Below are positions 21,254 through 31,744 of a stretch of DNA of 64,000 nucleotides, piece after piece. Source of the DNA: Thereva unica (taxonomy: Eukaryota > Arthropoda > Insecta > Diptera > Therevidae); assembly GCA_949987705.1 (NCBI GenBank), contig OX465281.1, positions 194,481,112 through 194,545,111 of the forward strand, read 5' to 3'. The notes beneath the pieces are model-generated. The model was not told the origin of the DNA and ran no database searches. It worked only from the letters and a program-made list of their open reading frames with translations. The position numbers and the translations under genes were made by a program. Within the stretch, counting starts at the first letter, position 1. Every line of letters starts with the position of its first letter.

Positions 21254-21577
21254 CCCCGGCTTCACCGCCAAAATTTCGCAAGTTCGAGCAAATTAGTCTA
21301 CTGTACTTTAAAATTTCCTGATTTCCCATACATTTTTCACATTTTAAAGTCAGGAAAAAATGCCTGCTTTGGGCCTACAGAACATGAAATTGAGTTTCCA
21401 AGTAAAAGCTCGCTCAAAAGAGAGTAAAAAATTGGAAAATTCCAGTGAGCTTTTGCATTTCTAATTTCTGGCGAAAAAGCAAAAACAATTTCAAGCACGA
21501 ACTGAACATGCTAGCCGGTGAAGCCACTTATGCCGATTGAAGTGAACTTGATTAATCTGAGGCCGGTGAAGCCGGGG
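21254..21577. mobile_element. TA-flanked MITE, family A copy 1, 324 bp
   Basis: The termini CCCCGGCTTCACCG and CGGTGAAGCCGGGG are inverted repeats between TA dinucleotides (21252-21253, 21578-21579). A second copy lies at 44236-44548 with shared internal blocks such as TCAAAAGAGAGTAA and GTGAGCTTTTGCATTT. TA flanks suggest a Tc1/mariner-type parent. Confidence 0.82.
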
Positions 21578-21749
21578 TATTAATTACAATATGCGTAGTT
21601 TAGTTCTGTGAAAAAGGCACGCTACCAATAGCTACGAAGCATTTCATCCCGTGATTCGCGTACAACATCAAGCATACAGGCTAACTACTGCATTACAAAG
21701 GGGAATAGGGTATATGTGTAGAACAGAAATTGTGATGACAGTAGCAATA

Positions 21750-22162
21750 CCCAGTGGGAAATGGAGTGCTCTAAGGACAATGGAGGAGCACTCCCATGGA
21801 AGCATGGAGTGCTCCCTTTCCGCTCCCTCTCCATATATTTTTTAACATTAGATGTCCGCCTAGGCTAGCACTCCATTTGAGCTCCCATAAGAGCACTCCT
21901 GTAACGATGTAGTTGGAGACAAAAAGGAGCATTACAGAGCTTTTTTAAATATCTACAGTAGATTAACATTAAAATACCATAAGAATTTTTCAGTAATTTT
22001 ACGTTTTCAGTATAATAGTGAGCCATCGCATCAATACAATTTTAAGTTTTGAGTTTGGCCTATTCAATTTCTTAAATAACTCCAATAACGCTCCCTTGGG
22101 AGTTCATTGAGAGCCCTCCAACTTCCCTCCCTTTGGGACTTCTCCCAATTTTTCCCACTGGG
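21750..22162. mobile_element. Foldback/MITE-like element, 413 bp
   Basis: Inverted ends CCCAGTGGGAAA and TTTCCCACTGGG enclose clusters of GGAGTGCTC, GAGCACTCC and CTCCCTTYSSGAG motifs near both ends. There is no coding capacity. I could not define a target duplication, so the class is open. Confidence 0.6.
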
Positions 22163-22297
22163 AAGTTACTCTTAGTGAAGTAGTACCTTTGTACTCCGAG
22201 AGTATGATAACAAAACGATCAACCAAGTGTTATGTATTGACCCGTGTACGCCAGCCCAATGAGAGTAGCATATAAACGCACCCCAATGTTATTACTG

Positions 22298-23500
22298 TTA
22301 CATTTCGTTTAATGAGTTTACAATTCGACAAAGCAAAAAGTGAAAACAGCAGCTCCAAATGACTGTAGACATGTCATTCGTGAATAATGTGTAGAGCAAA
22401 GGTCCGAGAACAGAGCCCTGCGGTACTCCTGATGGCACCGGAAGAAAATATGAGAACTTATCATTGAACTTGATGCACTGTGGCCTGTTGGAGAGGAATG
22501 GGGAGAGCAGAGAGATAGCAGAAGACGAGAAATGGAAGAGAGTAGCAAGTTTATACATCAAGAGATTATAATTAAGGGTGTCAAAGGCTTTTGAGAAACC
22601 AAGTACAACCAACACAGCGGTCTCATTATCATCCTTCGACTTCGCTCGAACATCGGTGGTAACCTTCAGAAGTGCTGTGTCACAACTATGAAACCGTTCT
22701 TTCAAGGAACGACTGAATTTGATCATACATAATCCTCTCAAGGACCTTCGACAGGTAGGATAGAATACTAATTGGCCTGAAATCAGAGATGTCTGAAGGA
22801 GAGGATTTTTTAGGTATTGGCACAATAAAAGCTTTCTTCCATACATCAGGAAATGCAGAGTATTTCATGCAGCAATTGAATATGTGAGTAACTGTATCGA
22901 ACACATATGCTATATTATGAGCTTGAAAAATTGAGGTGGCATCAGAATGAGTGAAGAATGAGGTAAGAGATGCAAGCACTTCGGCCACATCCACACATTT
23001 AAAGCTGAAGCCATTAAACGAGAGTTCAGCTCTCTGATCTAAATTATTGTTATTAGGCATTAAAGGTTGGATAACTAATTGATTCATAAGCTAAATGTGA
23101 AGGTTAGGTTAAGGTCGCTAGCATTTATAGGCTCAGTATGTACTCCAAGTTTATGTACATATATTCTTCCATAGCTGTTTAGATGGGAGATCAGAATTAA
23201 GCGTAGCCACAGAGAACTCCCCCTTTAGCAAGACGAATTATTTTGTTAACCATATTGCCCACATGTTTATACCTACTGAAGGATTCAGTCATTCTCAGCC
23301 GTCTGTATCTACGATAAAGAAGTTCACGTTCCTGGATTAGCAGTCTAACTTCGAAATTATACCAAGGAAAATTATGACACTCTGGCTTCTTAGGAATTTG
23401 TGTGAGTGGCACACACTCATTGAATGCAGCTAAGATAAAGGAAGGTAAAATCTGTAATTTCTCATCAATAGAGTGTAGAATATTATCAATAGTCAATATT
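22298..23500 (-). pseudogene. CR1/Jockey-like LINE pol fragment
   Basis: Read on the minus strand from 23500: a pre-RT region (NFPWYNFEVRLLIQERELLY), then AFPDVWKKAFIVPIPKK, DFRPISILSYLSKVLERIM, LGFSKAFDTLNYNLL and PSGVPQGSVLGPLLYTLF. The catalytic ADD box and everything after it is missing; the frame breaks at the sequence CFHF near 22340. At least two frameshifts separate the three readable pieces (23496-23197, 23087-22740, 22846-22298). The endonuclease is absent. Confidence 0.85.
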
Positions 23501-23576
23501 GCTATAGTCCCTGTATGTAATAAATTGATCAGAGACAGCTGTTGAACATGAAAATGTCACAGAGAGAAACAGGAAG

Positions 23577-24475
23577 GTTGTGAAGAAAGTGTTAATCCGC
23601 CCTCTTGAGACGGCCGCCATGGATCAAACGGTATATTGAGTACACTGCATTGATTATTGTATTTTACTTATCATATCTTTTCATTTGATACCCATGTTGA
23701 CGGGTTGTGAAGAAAGTGGTAATCCGCACTCTTCACGAGGCCGCCATGGATCTAACGGTATATTGAGTATACTACCAAAAATTACCCACAAAGATACGAC
23801 ACTCTCAAAATTTCCCATAAGCTCCCTTGCGAGTGAATATATCAATCGACAAGGTGCAAGCGAGATAAAATTCAATTTAAAAACAAAACAAAAATCGAAG
23901 AAAGAAAGGGTAAATAAAGAAATGTTATTTCACGAAGTGCGAAAGAGACGCACTGATTTCTCTTCTCCGCAATTTTTTGTGCCGTCTGGACTTTTATTTT
24001 GCTTGTGTGAATTCATGTACCATTTTCGTGTACTTCCTGCTCTGCATGTGTTTGTGTAGTTTGCCGTTGCTCCGCCCTCTCGCCATTCCGGAGCGCGTAT
24101 ATGAATAGAGAAGTTGATCATAGATTTTTACTTTCCTTTTTCTTCGCACAGAAAGGATTACATTGTCGTATCTTTCTGAGTAATTTTTGATACTACATTG
24201 CTAATTGTATTATACTAATCATACTCTTTCATTTGATACTCATGTCCAAGGGGTTTTGAAGAAAGCGGTAATCCACACTCTTGAGAAGGCCGCCGTGGAT
24301 CTAACGGTATATTGTGGGTACTTTATGCTTTATTGTATTCTACTTATCATATCCTTTTATTTGATACCCATTTCGATGATACCCATATTGAGGGGATTTG
24401 AAGAAAGTGCTAACCCGCTCTATTGAGGGAGGTCGCCATGGACCTAACGTACATATATTGAATATATCATATTGC
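23577..24475. repeat. Tandem repeat, about 130-bp units, split by a MITE
   Basis: Four copies of a block with GAAGAAAGYGSTAAYCCRC, a GGCCGCCATGGATCTAACGG-type segment and TTTGATACCCAT occur at about 23580, 23708, 24261 and 24401. The same family recurs at 63690-63930. An insertion at 23776-24189 separates the two pairs. Confidence 0.75.
23776..24189. mobile_element. MITE with 7-bp target duplication, 414 bp
   Basis: Terminal inverted repeats of about 25 bp (CAAAAATTACYCASAAAGAT) are flanked by ATACTAC at 23769-23775 and 24190-24196. Removing the element and one ATACTAC restores alignment with the neighbouring tandem-repeat copy, so the boundaries and the 7-bp length are supported. It is non-coding. 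Confidence 0.85.
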
Positions 24476-24480
24476 TTATT

Positions 24481-25231
24481 AACTTCCCAGTATAGGAAGT
24501 TATTGTAATCGGTCCGAAAATCGAAATCGAAAATTTCAACGTATTTTCATCTTTCAAGGTCCCAGGAGCATTTTAAGCAAAAAATTGGGAGGAAGTATGT
24601 GTGTGTGTGTGTGTGTATGTGCGTACGGATGTGGTCATTTTTTCCTGCACGATATCGCGCGAACCAAAACTGATATCGACTTCGTTGAGGTGTTGTTCGA
24701 AGCGTATTAACCGAAATATGATCTGAAAAGAATTTCATGAAATTCGGTCCAGCCGTTTTTTTGTTTGAGCGACGTAAGTGATTTTTGTACCTGCACGATA
24801 TCGCCCGAACCACGAAAGATATTGACTTACTTGAGGTGCCGTTCGAAGCGTATTAGCGACAATATAATCTGAAAATATTTTTATAATATTCGGTCGAGCG
24901 GGTTTTTGGTTTAAATGACTTAAGTGATTTTTGTACCTGCACGATACCGCGCGAACTAAAAACTATATCGACTTCATTGAGGTGCCGAAAAACATTAATA
25001 CATCAATTTTATATACATTTTCGTCATCCTAATCTTGTAAGTGCGCACATTTAGTTTGAAATTTTAGCGAAAATATTGATAAACAATTGTGACAAATTCT
25101 CGGCATTATAGATATATTCTATTTTGCCAATTGTTCATTTATTATTAAAATATCCAATCATATATTCAACATCCATCATACTGGGAAGTTGATCGTGTGG
25201 ACCGAAAGGGTCGAACCCACATCCCAGCTAA
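24481..25231. mobile_element. Helentron/DINE-1-like element, copy 1
   Basis: The element starts AACTTCCCAGTAT and carries the reverse complement ATACTGGGAAGTT at 25178-25190, followed by a GTGTGGACC...CCCACAT stem-loop and an end CTAA before T. Between them lie a (GT)n tract and at least three diverged units of about 125 bp (CTGCACGATATCGC ... GAGGTGCCGTTCGAAGCG ... TCTGAAAA). Subterminal inverted repeats, internal tandem repeats, a 3' hairpin and a CTRR end match Helentron-associated (HINE/DINE-1) structure. Copy 2 is at 54861-56309. ORFs inside are repeat-derived. Confidence 0.7.
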
Positions 25232-25246
25232 TTGTATTTCAGTTTA

Positions 25247-25388
25247 GTTTTAATAGCGTCATGGCCTACCTATTGTTTGACAGCTGCGTAAATTTGAAAT
25301 TTTTCATTAAATGGAATGACTCAATTTTATGACAATTTTACATTTACGAAGTTGCCAAACAATAGGTAGGCCATGAAGCTATTGAAAC
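25247..25388. mobile_element. Small foldback MITE, 142 bp
   Basis: The arms GTTTTAATAGCGTCATGGCC and its mirror fold over almost the whole length, sharing CATGGCCTACCTATTGTTTG. TA dinucleotides flank both ends (25245-25246, 25389-25390). Confidence 0.8.
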
Positions 25389-25424
25389 TACAATGAAGTG
25401 ATAATTCCTAACATTATCATTTTC

Positions 25425-25590
25425 TGTTCCTTTTGGTTGAGGGTATAAAAAATGGCCTACGATCTATTCTCAGACCTACCAAATATACACAAAAAATTTC
25501 ATAAAAATCAATCAACCCGTTCGTTCGTTCGGTTCGGTAACAAACACTGTGACACGAGATTTTTATAGATATAGATAATAATTATATAAT
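25425..25590 (+). mobile_element. RTE-like LINE 3' end
   Basis: The segment resembles the 3' end of insect RTE elements: GAGGGTATAAAAAATGGCC, AATTTCATAAAAATCAATCA, a TTCGGTAACAAACAC block, and an ATAG/ATAA-rich tail. No coding part is attached, which is common for 5'-truncated RTE insertions. Confidence 0.55.
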
Positions 25591-27733
25591 ATAAAATAGA
25601 TTAAAGTTGAGTTTTAATTGTTTGTAATTGTAAATATTAGGACAAGTTTTCGATAGTGTTTCATCTGTTAATTTTTAACGGTTGTTTTATTTTCTTTAAC
25701 CTCTTTTTTTTATTCACGATTCAAATAAAAACACAAGTCGCGTATATAATGCCGCCAGCAACCACCAGTTGGACCACGTTTTTAAATCCAAGAGGGCGGA
25801 TTTTTGCGAGAGGCTAGAATGCCATAGCTCATCTACTACAATGTACAACTACCTGATCTAAAGCAGGATCGGCTAAGACTTGGGTTTAACTCAGTGTTAG
25901 AATAAGGGAAAGAGGCATGGACGAGCAGCTGGAGTGCAATACAAAAACACTTCTTTTTCCATTTGCTTATTTTATTTAAGCCAAACCGTCAATTTTTCAA
26001 CATTTTCTTGAAAATTTCTCATTATCCACTGCAGTAGGTTGCACAAGTTTAACCTATATTCATGATCCATCAACAATTGCTATTTTCTATTACTCCCAAC
26101 AGTTCATCCATGACGAATGTAATTAAACTTTACAATCCCTTTGTTCAAGAAAACTACAAAACTTTAACGTCGACGATAAAAGCGATAATTTGTCTTCAAT
26201 CGCCATTAAAGAAAGTGCACTTCGCGGAGGAGACTGCCTTCTATCAAATTGATGAGATTATAAAAGAATTAAATCGGTCGCCCCAACTTTATCGTAAGTC
26301 TAGAGTTTAAAGGCAACAATCAATGGCAGCAATAAAACGCTACATTTACCGACTTTTACCTAATAAAATCCACTGCCGTCTATTCTGTAGCATCGAAATC
26401 AATCCACCATCTTTTCACATTTTCGCATCCGCAGCGCAGGATATCCTTTCAGCCAGGACACAGCCAGTTGCACCCTGGTGTTTCTCAAAATACTCAACTG
26501 ACTGAGTAGTTGCCAGGCCATTTGTCATCGCTTATTGGGAATTTCATTTGCGGGATTCGATCCCTGACTCTGCTGTGTCGCCCCCGAAACGTTGCATGGC
26601 GGAGCCCCAGTGCCCCGGAACCCTGGCAACTAATCCTGGGGCTCCTTCTTGGGTATATAAATGATGTAATGCAATTAGTTTTTCTGAAGACTCAACAGTT
26701 TTGATATTACCGAAAAGGGTTGGGAGTTCAGGTCGACGGGTCGAGCCCGGCTGTACGGGTATCGGTCGGAATTTTATAGTGGCATTTCGAACCGCTTAAC
26801 TGTTCTCCGTACTTCGTATTTCGATAAATATTCCCCATGTCGAACAAAGGGGCCTGTGGACATGGTGAGTTATGGTCTCGTATTAAACTGGATAATGATT
26901 GCCCATTTCGGGTCTAGACATTGAACCTTAATTTTATTTATCGACAGAATGGGGCAAAGTTTTGCGGTTTTGATCTTGAGCTTTATCGCAAGGATTAAGT
27001 GTTTGACAAAGTGTTTCATATTAATTTTGATTAAGAGCCGGGCATTAGTCAGCCAGTCCTTGTCCCAGCAGGGTTGACTGTATATGCGAGAAGGTCCTTT
27101 ATATTAAATCACTTTTATTGTGATGGCGACCCAGTTTGCAGGTGGTATAGTAAATGGCATAGAAGAGGGACATTTCCTTCTAAAACAACGAATTGAATAA
27201 AATTTATTTAATGAAAATTAGGTCTCATAGGGCCTGTGCAGATTGGAATGGATAAAAGGTAATTTAGTGGTGAGCACAAATTTCCTGAGGAATAATTATT
27301 ATCGTAATTAAGGAAATGCTATTGTTCATTTGTTAAAGTGAAAAAGGTTTTAGTAAAATGATAAATTCAAGTTATGTTTTTTGAAATTGAATTTCATTGA
27401 ATTCGTTGTTAGTGTTTGATTTACTACAATTCATGCCGGCAGGTGTGAATGGGATCAGGGTAAATATATTTTCGAGGAAGAGTTCATAGTTTATTTATTT
27501 ATTTGCAAAACAAAGCACACTTATAAGCTATATTTTTAATAAAGAATAATTATTCCGATACAAATGTAAACCAACAAAGAACAGTACTGGTATGCTATAT
27601 TTTTTACTATTCAAATATTAATAGTTAGGATGTCAGAAGAGATTTAAGATTTGTTTATAGGATTGCCGACTTAATCTATGATTGTTAAAGACCCTTCAGC
27701 ATCTGTTGACGAGCTCGTTCTTTGCATACTCGG
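25591..27733. other. Gene-poor stretch, possibly unique DNA
   Basis: I see no TE protein or terminal repeats. One 82-codon frame (26062-26310, plus strand, including LKKVHFAEETAFYQ) is unassigned and may be chance. The stretch 26400-26680 is GC-richer than its surroundings and could be unique or regulatory sequence. Confidence 0.4.
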
Positions 27734-28016
27734 TGTTAGAAATAATTTGTTATCACTTGTTGGATGATTATTAAATACTTTGTACTCTTGTCAATTAGTA
27801 GGTGTAGAGAATTATGTAAAAGTAGACAGAGGTTTTTTGTTCGGAATTTTCATTCGGCTTTTCATTGGAGAATGAGTAGGTTGTTTTGGGTTTTTATATT
27901 AATAAAATTATTTTTCTAGTTGAACCCAAGGATTTTTTTCTTAGAAGTTTTCCGAGCCTTGAATACAGTCCATCCGTGGAGGTTATTAAATAATTTATTA
28001 GATAATTTCCACAACA
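27734..28016 (+). repeat. Probable 5' LTR of a second BEL/Pao-like element
   Basis: It ends CACAACA two bases before a tRNA-Arg-type primer site. The start TGTTAGAAA is chosen because TGTT mirrors the terminal AACA; a second TGTTGG about 25 bp downstream is an alternative. AATAAA at about 27900 fits an LTR. Confidence 0.55.
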
Positions 28017-28018
28017 TC

Positions 28019-28036
28019 TGGCGACCGTGACAGGAC
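28019..28036 (+). other. Primer binding site, tRNA-Arg type
   Basis: TGGCGACCGTGACAGGAC is, from my recollection of fly tRNA-Arg(UCG), complementary to its 3' 18 nt including CCA. The position, 2 nt after the LTR end, is canonical. Confidence 0.85.
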
Positions 28037-28050
28037 GAAATTAAAGACGA

Positions 28051-28218
28051 TGGAAAACGATAAGAAATCACGGACCGCTTTAAGAGCAACATTTACGAAG
28101 AAGCTAAGATTACTAGAGGAAATGGTTGCTAGTGCGGAAATAAGTACATAAGAAATTAGAGCGTTACTAGAAAATATAGAAGCCAAATACAAAGAAATTG
28201 CTAATCTCGATAGCAAGA
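28051..28218 (+). pseudogene. BEL/Pao-like gag N-terminal fragment
   Basis: The ATG at 28051 opens a frame with RTALRATFTKKLRLLEEM, an in-frame TAA at about 28150, then IRALLENIEAKYKEIANLD. This is the helical N-terminus typical of BEL gag. It is cut at 28218 by the poly(A) end of the Jockey element. Sequence at 31297-31345 (EARQEDLENEL) may be its continuation on the far side. Confidence 0.6.
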
Positions 28219-28387
28219 TTTATTTTTTTTTTAAACACCTTTATTGGTATGGTTACTACAATCTTAATTAATATTAATTTATTAGTATAGTTAACAATAG
28301 TACTTAAATTAAGCATGTCTTAAAGTAAGCATACACTTGTATGGGATTTCTGTACCAGTGCCCAGTTCCCGTAGTATGTAGTATTCG

Positions 28388-30256
28388 TCAATTATGCATC
28401 AGTTCGTGAGGTTTTACTCTTTTGAGTCGTCTTATTTCGTTGGTGGTATCCAATAATTGTATAGCCTCAACGTTGGTGTGGGCCAGAAGTCTCTTCTCGT
28501 GTTTAATGGCATATTCGCGGATGACCTCCTCTATCCATTTTATATCCAAATCATCATGTATTTCTTTATTAGTCACATAGCGGTAAGCGTTGGTGATCAT
28601 TCGAAGAAATTTGTTTTGGCTGCGTTGAATTACGTTTCGATTAGATTTATGAGTACAACCCCAGAGCTGCACACCATACATCCATATCGGCTTGAACATA
28701 GACTGGTATATTAGTCTTTTGCAATACAGGTTCATTTTGGAGTGATGTCCAATTAGCCAGTACATTTGACGCTGTTTTAATCGAATCTGTTCAGTTTTTT
28801 GTCTCACGTGATGTTTCCAGTTCAGTCTTGAGTCTAAATGTAGACCAAGATATTTTGCAGATTCTGCCTGGGGTACTTGCACCCCATTGAGGTACGTGTG
28901 TAAGCTGTTGTTTTTGCGACGAAGCGTAAATGTCACATGGACTGATTTAACCTCATTAAGTTTGATTTTCCAATCTGTTGTCCATTTGCTAACATGATTC
29001 AAGGCTCGTTGTTTTTCCACCGCTTTTGGTTGGGATACGTCTGTTGACATAATTACAGTATCATCAGCGAATGTTCCGATAAATGTGTTATCTGTTGTTG
29101 GAATATCCGCAGTATAAAGCAGGTATAGGAAGGGTCCCAATACGCTTCCCTGCGGAACTCCCGCTAATATCGGACAAAAGTCAGAATATGCTTCTTCATG
29201 GATGACCCTGAACTTGCGATTAGAAAGGTATGACTCAAGCAGTTGGCAGTAATTTTGTGGTAGGAGTTTGCTCATCTTGTATATCAATCCTTCGTGCCAA
29301 ACCCTGTCAAAGGCTTGAGCTACATCCAAAAATACGGCAGGGCAATATTTCTTTTCTTCTAACGCTTGCTCGATGACAGCAGTGATTCGATGGATTTGAT
29401 CTATTGTGGAATGGTTATTCCTGAATCCCAATTGAAAATCAGGAATGTTTACTAACGGTTTCAGACGTTTTAGTAACAATTTTTCAAACAATTTAGAAAT
29501 GATGGGAAGCAATGAAATTGGTCTATATGATGTTACTTCTTCATCAGGTTTGTCTGGTTTCTTCAGCATGATTATTTGGGCCGTTTTAAAACAGTTGGGC
29601 ACATATTTTAAGCGTATGCAGGCATTAAATAAGTATGTGATCATGATGATTGCTTTTCGTGGAAGTTCCTTGAATAGACCGGGTGATATTCCATCGATTC
29701 CTGCTGCTTTTTTTGGGTTAAGATTTCTGTCGATCACTTCGGCAACCTCCACTGGCGTGAACCTTTTAAAAACTTGATTTGGTTTATAAGTAGGTCTTAT
29801 GTCAATATTGGATTGTATGTTATGAGGTTGGAACACTGTTGCAAGGTGTTGGGCAAAGAGTTCAGCTTTTTCGTTGTCTTGTCGAATCCAACTGCCTTGA
29901 GCATTTCTTAGCGGTGGTATTCGAGTTACGGGTCGTTTAAATTTTCTTGTTGCTTTCCACAATGAGTAGTCTTTATCCATTTCTGGACTCAGTCCGCTCA
30001 GGTAGTTGTCAAAGCATTCCTGTTTGTAATTTTTAATTAGTTTATTGACATAATTACTTACTCTATTGAACGCTGTTTTATCAGCAGGATTTCTGGTAAG
30101 ATGCCATATTCTCCTTGCCTTTCTTCTTTGCTTGATTTGTTCTCTGATTTCGGCCGGGTATTTGATTTCACACTCTTCTTTGTCTTCTAATTTAGGAGTT
30201 GCTATGCTGGCTGCCATTCGAATGTGTTCAATGAAGTTATTTGTTTTTTGTTCCAA
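28388..30256 (-). CDS. Jockey ORF2 reverse transcriptase
   Basis: A continuous 622-codon frame with the full RT finger-palm region: SYRPISLLPIISKLFEKLL, LGFRNNHSTIDQIHRI, FLDVAQAFDRVWHEGL, AGVPQGSVLGPFLYLLY and the catalytic GTFADDTVIM. A C-terminal region of Jockey type follows (AKYLGLHLDSRLNWKHHV, PIWMYGVQLWGC). This matches the mobile element jockey polymerase. The first Met at 30256 is an artefact of truncation: this frame should be fused to the endonuclease upstream, but a deletion of roughly 70 codons plus stops near 30260-30345 separates them. The RT part itself shows no break. Confidence 0.93.
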   Translation of the reverse strand: MEQKTNNFIEHIRMAASIATPKLEDKEECEIKYPAEIREQIKQRRKARRIWHLTRNPADKTAFNRVSNYVNKLIKNYKQECFDNYLSGLSPEMDKDYSLWKATRKFKRPVTRIPPLRNAQGSWIRQDNEKAELFAQHLATVFQPHNIQSNIDIRPTYKPNQVFKRFTPVEVAEVIDRNLNPKKAAGIDGISPGLFKELPRKAIIMITYLFNACIRLKYVPNCFKTAQIIMLKKPDKPDEEVTSYRPISLLPIISKLFEKLLLKRLKPLVNIPDFQLGFRNNHSTIDQIHRITAVIEQALEEKKYCPAVFLDVAQAFDRVWHEGLIYKMSKLLPQNYCQLLESYLSNRKFRVIHEEAYSDFCPILAGVPQGSVLGPFLYLLYTADIPTTDNTFIGTFADDTVIMSTDVSQPKAVEKQRALNHVSKWTTDWKIKLNEVKSVHVTFTLRRKNNSLHTYLNGVQVPQAESAKYLGLHLDSRLNWKHHVRQKTEQIRLKQRQMYWLIGHHSKMNLYCKRLIYQSMFKPIWMYGVQLWGCTHKSNRNVIQRSQNKFLRMITNAYRYVTNKEIHDDLDIKWIEEVIREYAIKHEKRLLAHTNVEAIQLLDTTNEIRRLKRVKPHELMHN

Positions 30257-30338
30257 TTATTCTTAATTACTTTTAAGCCTCACTTTTAAGCTGACCAGCT
30301 TTTCCAATGTTTCTCTGAAGAGATCCCAATCTGTATAC

Positions 30339-30923
30339 TTATTTGTGAGATTCAAGAAGATCTGGAATCTTTGCTGCATCCGTTGGCCAATACGTTGGTC
30401 CTCGTGAAGACAGATAATCACACTTGTTTTCGTTAATAGCACTTAGAAGTTCATTTCCTTTTCCGGGTGAAATTATTCTGGAACCCCATGCCGTATGCTT
30501 TATATTGTAGTCTCCGCCAATAATGAATCTTGGACCAAGTTTATTGAAGACGTTGGTAAATTCAGATTTCGTTGGGGTATCTCGTGGAGGACAGTATGCT
30601 GCCGCAATATTTAGATCTGCACCATTATATTTAATTGAAATAACCGTCGCTTGAATGTAATTTTCACGAATGTTTTCTTGTTGGTAATGTTTGATATTAT
30701 TTTTAATTAGTACAGCTGATCCACCCCTAGCTCTTCCACTTGGATGGGTTGTCCAATAGGAATCGAATCCATTTATTTTGATATAACTTTTGTCAGAGAA
30801 GTGCGTTTCAGAAATCAATGCAATATCTATGTTGTTTGTATGGAGAAATAACTCCAGTTCCTGGGCTCTTTGGTTGAGCCCATTTGCGTTCCATGTAACT
30901 ATACTTAGGAACGAGTTAGTCAT
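30339..30923 (-). pseudogene. Jockey ORF2 endonuclease domain, C-terminally cut
   Basis: This is an exonuclease-endonuclease-phosphatase (APE-type) domain, with VTWNANGLNQRAQELELFL, ALISETHFSD, GGSAVLIKN and FIIGGDYNIKHTAWGS, carrying the N, E and D-x-N catalytic residues. It stops after IPDLLE, where the H-containing SDH segment should follow; that part and the linker to RT are deleted. The ATG at 30921-30923 overlaps the ORF1 stop as ATGA, the standard Jockey arrangement, so this is the true start. Confidence 0.88.
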
Positions 30924-31293
30924 TTTTGTTTTTTCTGTCTTTTTTTGCTTGGCGGTTTGAAATTGATTTCCAAATTATCCACTCTTTCTGCTAACTGACT
31001 AAGTGTCTGTTGAATCTGACTGAGCATTTTAATGATATCATTATTAGGCTCGTTATTAATTCTGATGTGTTTGTTGCCTTGGTTTGGTTTATCATCAGAT
31101 ATTTTGCTGACTTGTGCATAAGATAATCCAACTGTAGAAGGTGTGGTTGTTGCTTGTGGCTCAGGTAATTTTTTTATTCGATGTACAACATTTGTTTTAT
31201 CCTTGTGTTGACTTTTAATTTTATTCTGATATACTGGACATCCTTTATAATTTGCAGTATGCCCTTTTTGATGACACGATTTATGGTGGTATC
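30920..31293 (-). pseudogene. Jockey ORF1 (gag-like) C-terminal fragment
   Basis: The minus-strand frame starts at the truncation (HHKSCHQKGHTANYKGCP, the last CCHC zinc knuckle) and runs through a polar tail with a leucine-spaced helix (IIKMLSQIQQTLSQLAERV) to a TGA overlapping the ORF2 ATG. The N-terminal two-thirds are missing. Confidence 0.8.
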
Positions 31294-31344
31294 AAGCGAG
31301 GCAAGGCAAGAAGATCTTGAGAATGAGCTAGGTTTCGTCAAAAT

Positions 31345-31410
31345 TATACTTTTGCAACTTTAATACCCATCTCTGATTTCGCTGAGAAAACTCTTTTCCT
31401 TTATACTTGG
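31345..31410 (-). pseudogene. Gypsy RNase H fragment, far side of the BEL insertion
   Basis: Read on the minus strand from 31410 it gives KGKEFSQRNQRWVLKLQKYN, the continuation of the Gypsy RNase H cut at 38219. It lies immediately outside the CTTGG duplication of the BEL element. The Gypsy homology then stops near 31345. Confidence 0.7.
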
Positions 31411-31719
31411 TGTTGGAACTTTCATCAACTACACTCATAATAACGAGAAACAAAAAACAATCAGCTGAAAAATTACAGAACCTAATTTACAAACACCAAC
31501 TCGAGAATTACCGTTCATCTTATCATCAAATATTTTCCTATTTTGCATGCATTTTTATCATGTCGAGTAAGTCTAGAATTAACCGTCATACAGAGCAGAT
31601 CGTGATAATCAATAAAGAATTTTATATCATTGACGAGTGACTTTTTTTTCCGCATTTATATTTTCTGCCCCTTAACCGGCATTATCCGTCGAATACCTTT
31701 TTTACAGGTACATCGAACA
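31411..31719 (+). repeat. 5' LTR of the BEL/Pao element
   Basis: TGTTGGAAC to ATCGAACA, 309 bp, with AATAAA near 31611. Compared with the 3' LTR it differs by T/C near 31620 and one extra T. Confidence 0.95.
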
Positions 31720-31726
31720 TAATTGT

Positions 31727-31744
31727 TGGTCCTTCGAGCCGGAT
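31727..31744 (+). other. Primer binding site, tRNA-Tyr type
   Basis: TGGTCCTTCGAGCCGGAT is complementary to the 3' end of a fly-type tRNA-Tyr plus CCA, recalled from memory. It lies 7 nt after the LTR. Confidence 0.8.

Larger units (their letters stand above)
28219..31293 (-). mobile_element. Jockey LINE, 5'-truncated
   Basis: On the minus strand the element carries the ORF1 tail, ORF2 endonuclease, ORF2 RT, a 3' UTR and a poly(A) end seen as a T-run at 28219-28232. The 5' end is truncated in ORF1 near 31290. GCAAGA occurs just outside both ends (28212-28217 and about 31305-31310), a possible but imperfectly placed target duplication. Confidence 0.85.

Noticed and set aside
24547..24813. Minus-strand ORF, with a partner at 54953-55186
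   Set aside because: Both come from the internal tandem units of the Helentron-like repeat, not from a conserved gene.
24600..25000. Regularly spaced repeats as a CRISPR array
   Set aside because: Units are about 125 bp, diverged and without unique spacers, and the DNA is eukaryotic.
26062..26310. 82-codon plus-strand ORF as a host exon
   Set aside because: No domain, no clear splice sites and no second exon; listed only as an unassigned frame.
28051..28216. Minus-strand ORF 27998-28216 as a membrane protein
   Set aside because: It is the antisense of the gag fragment that follows a tRNA-Arg primer site on the plus strand.
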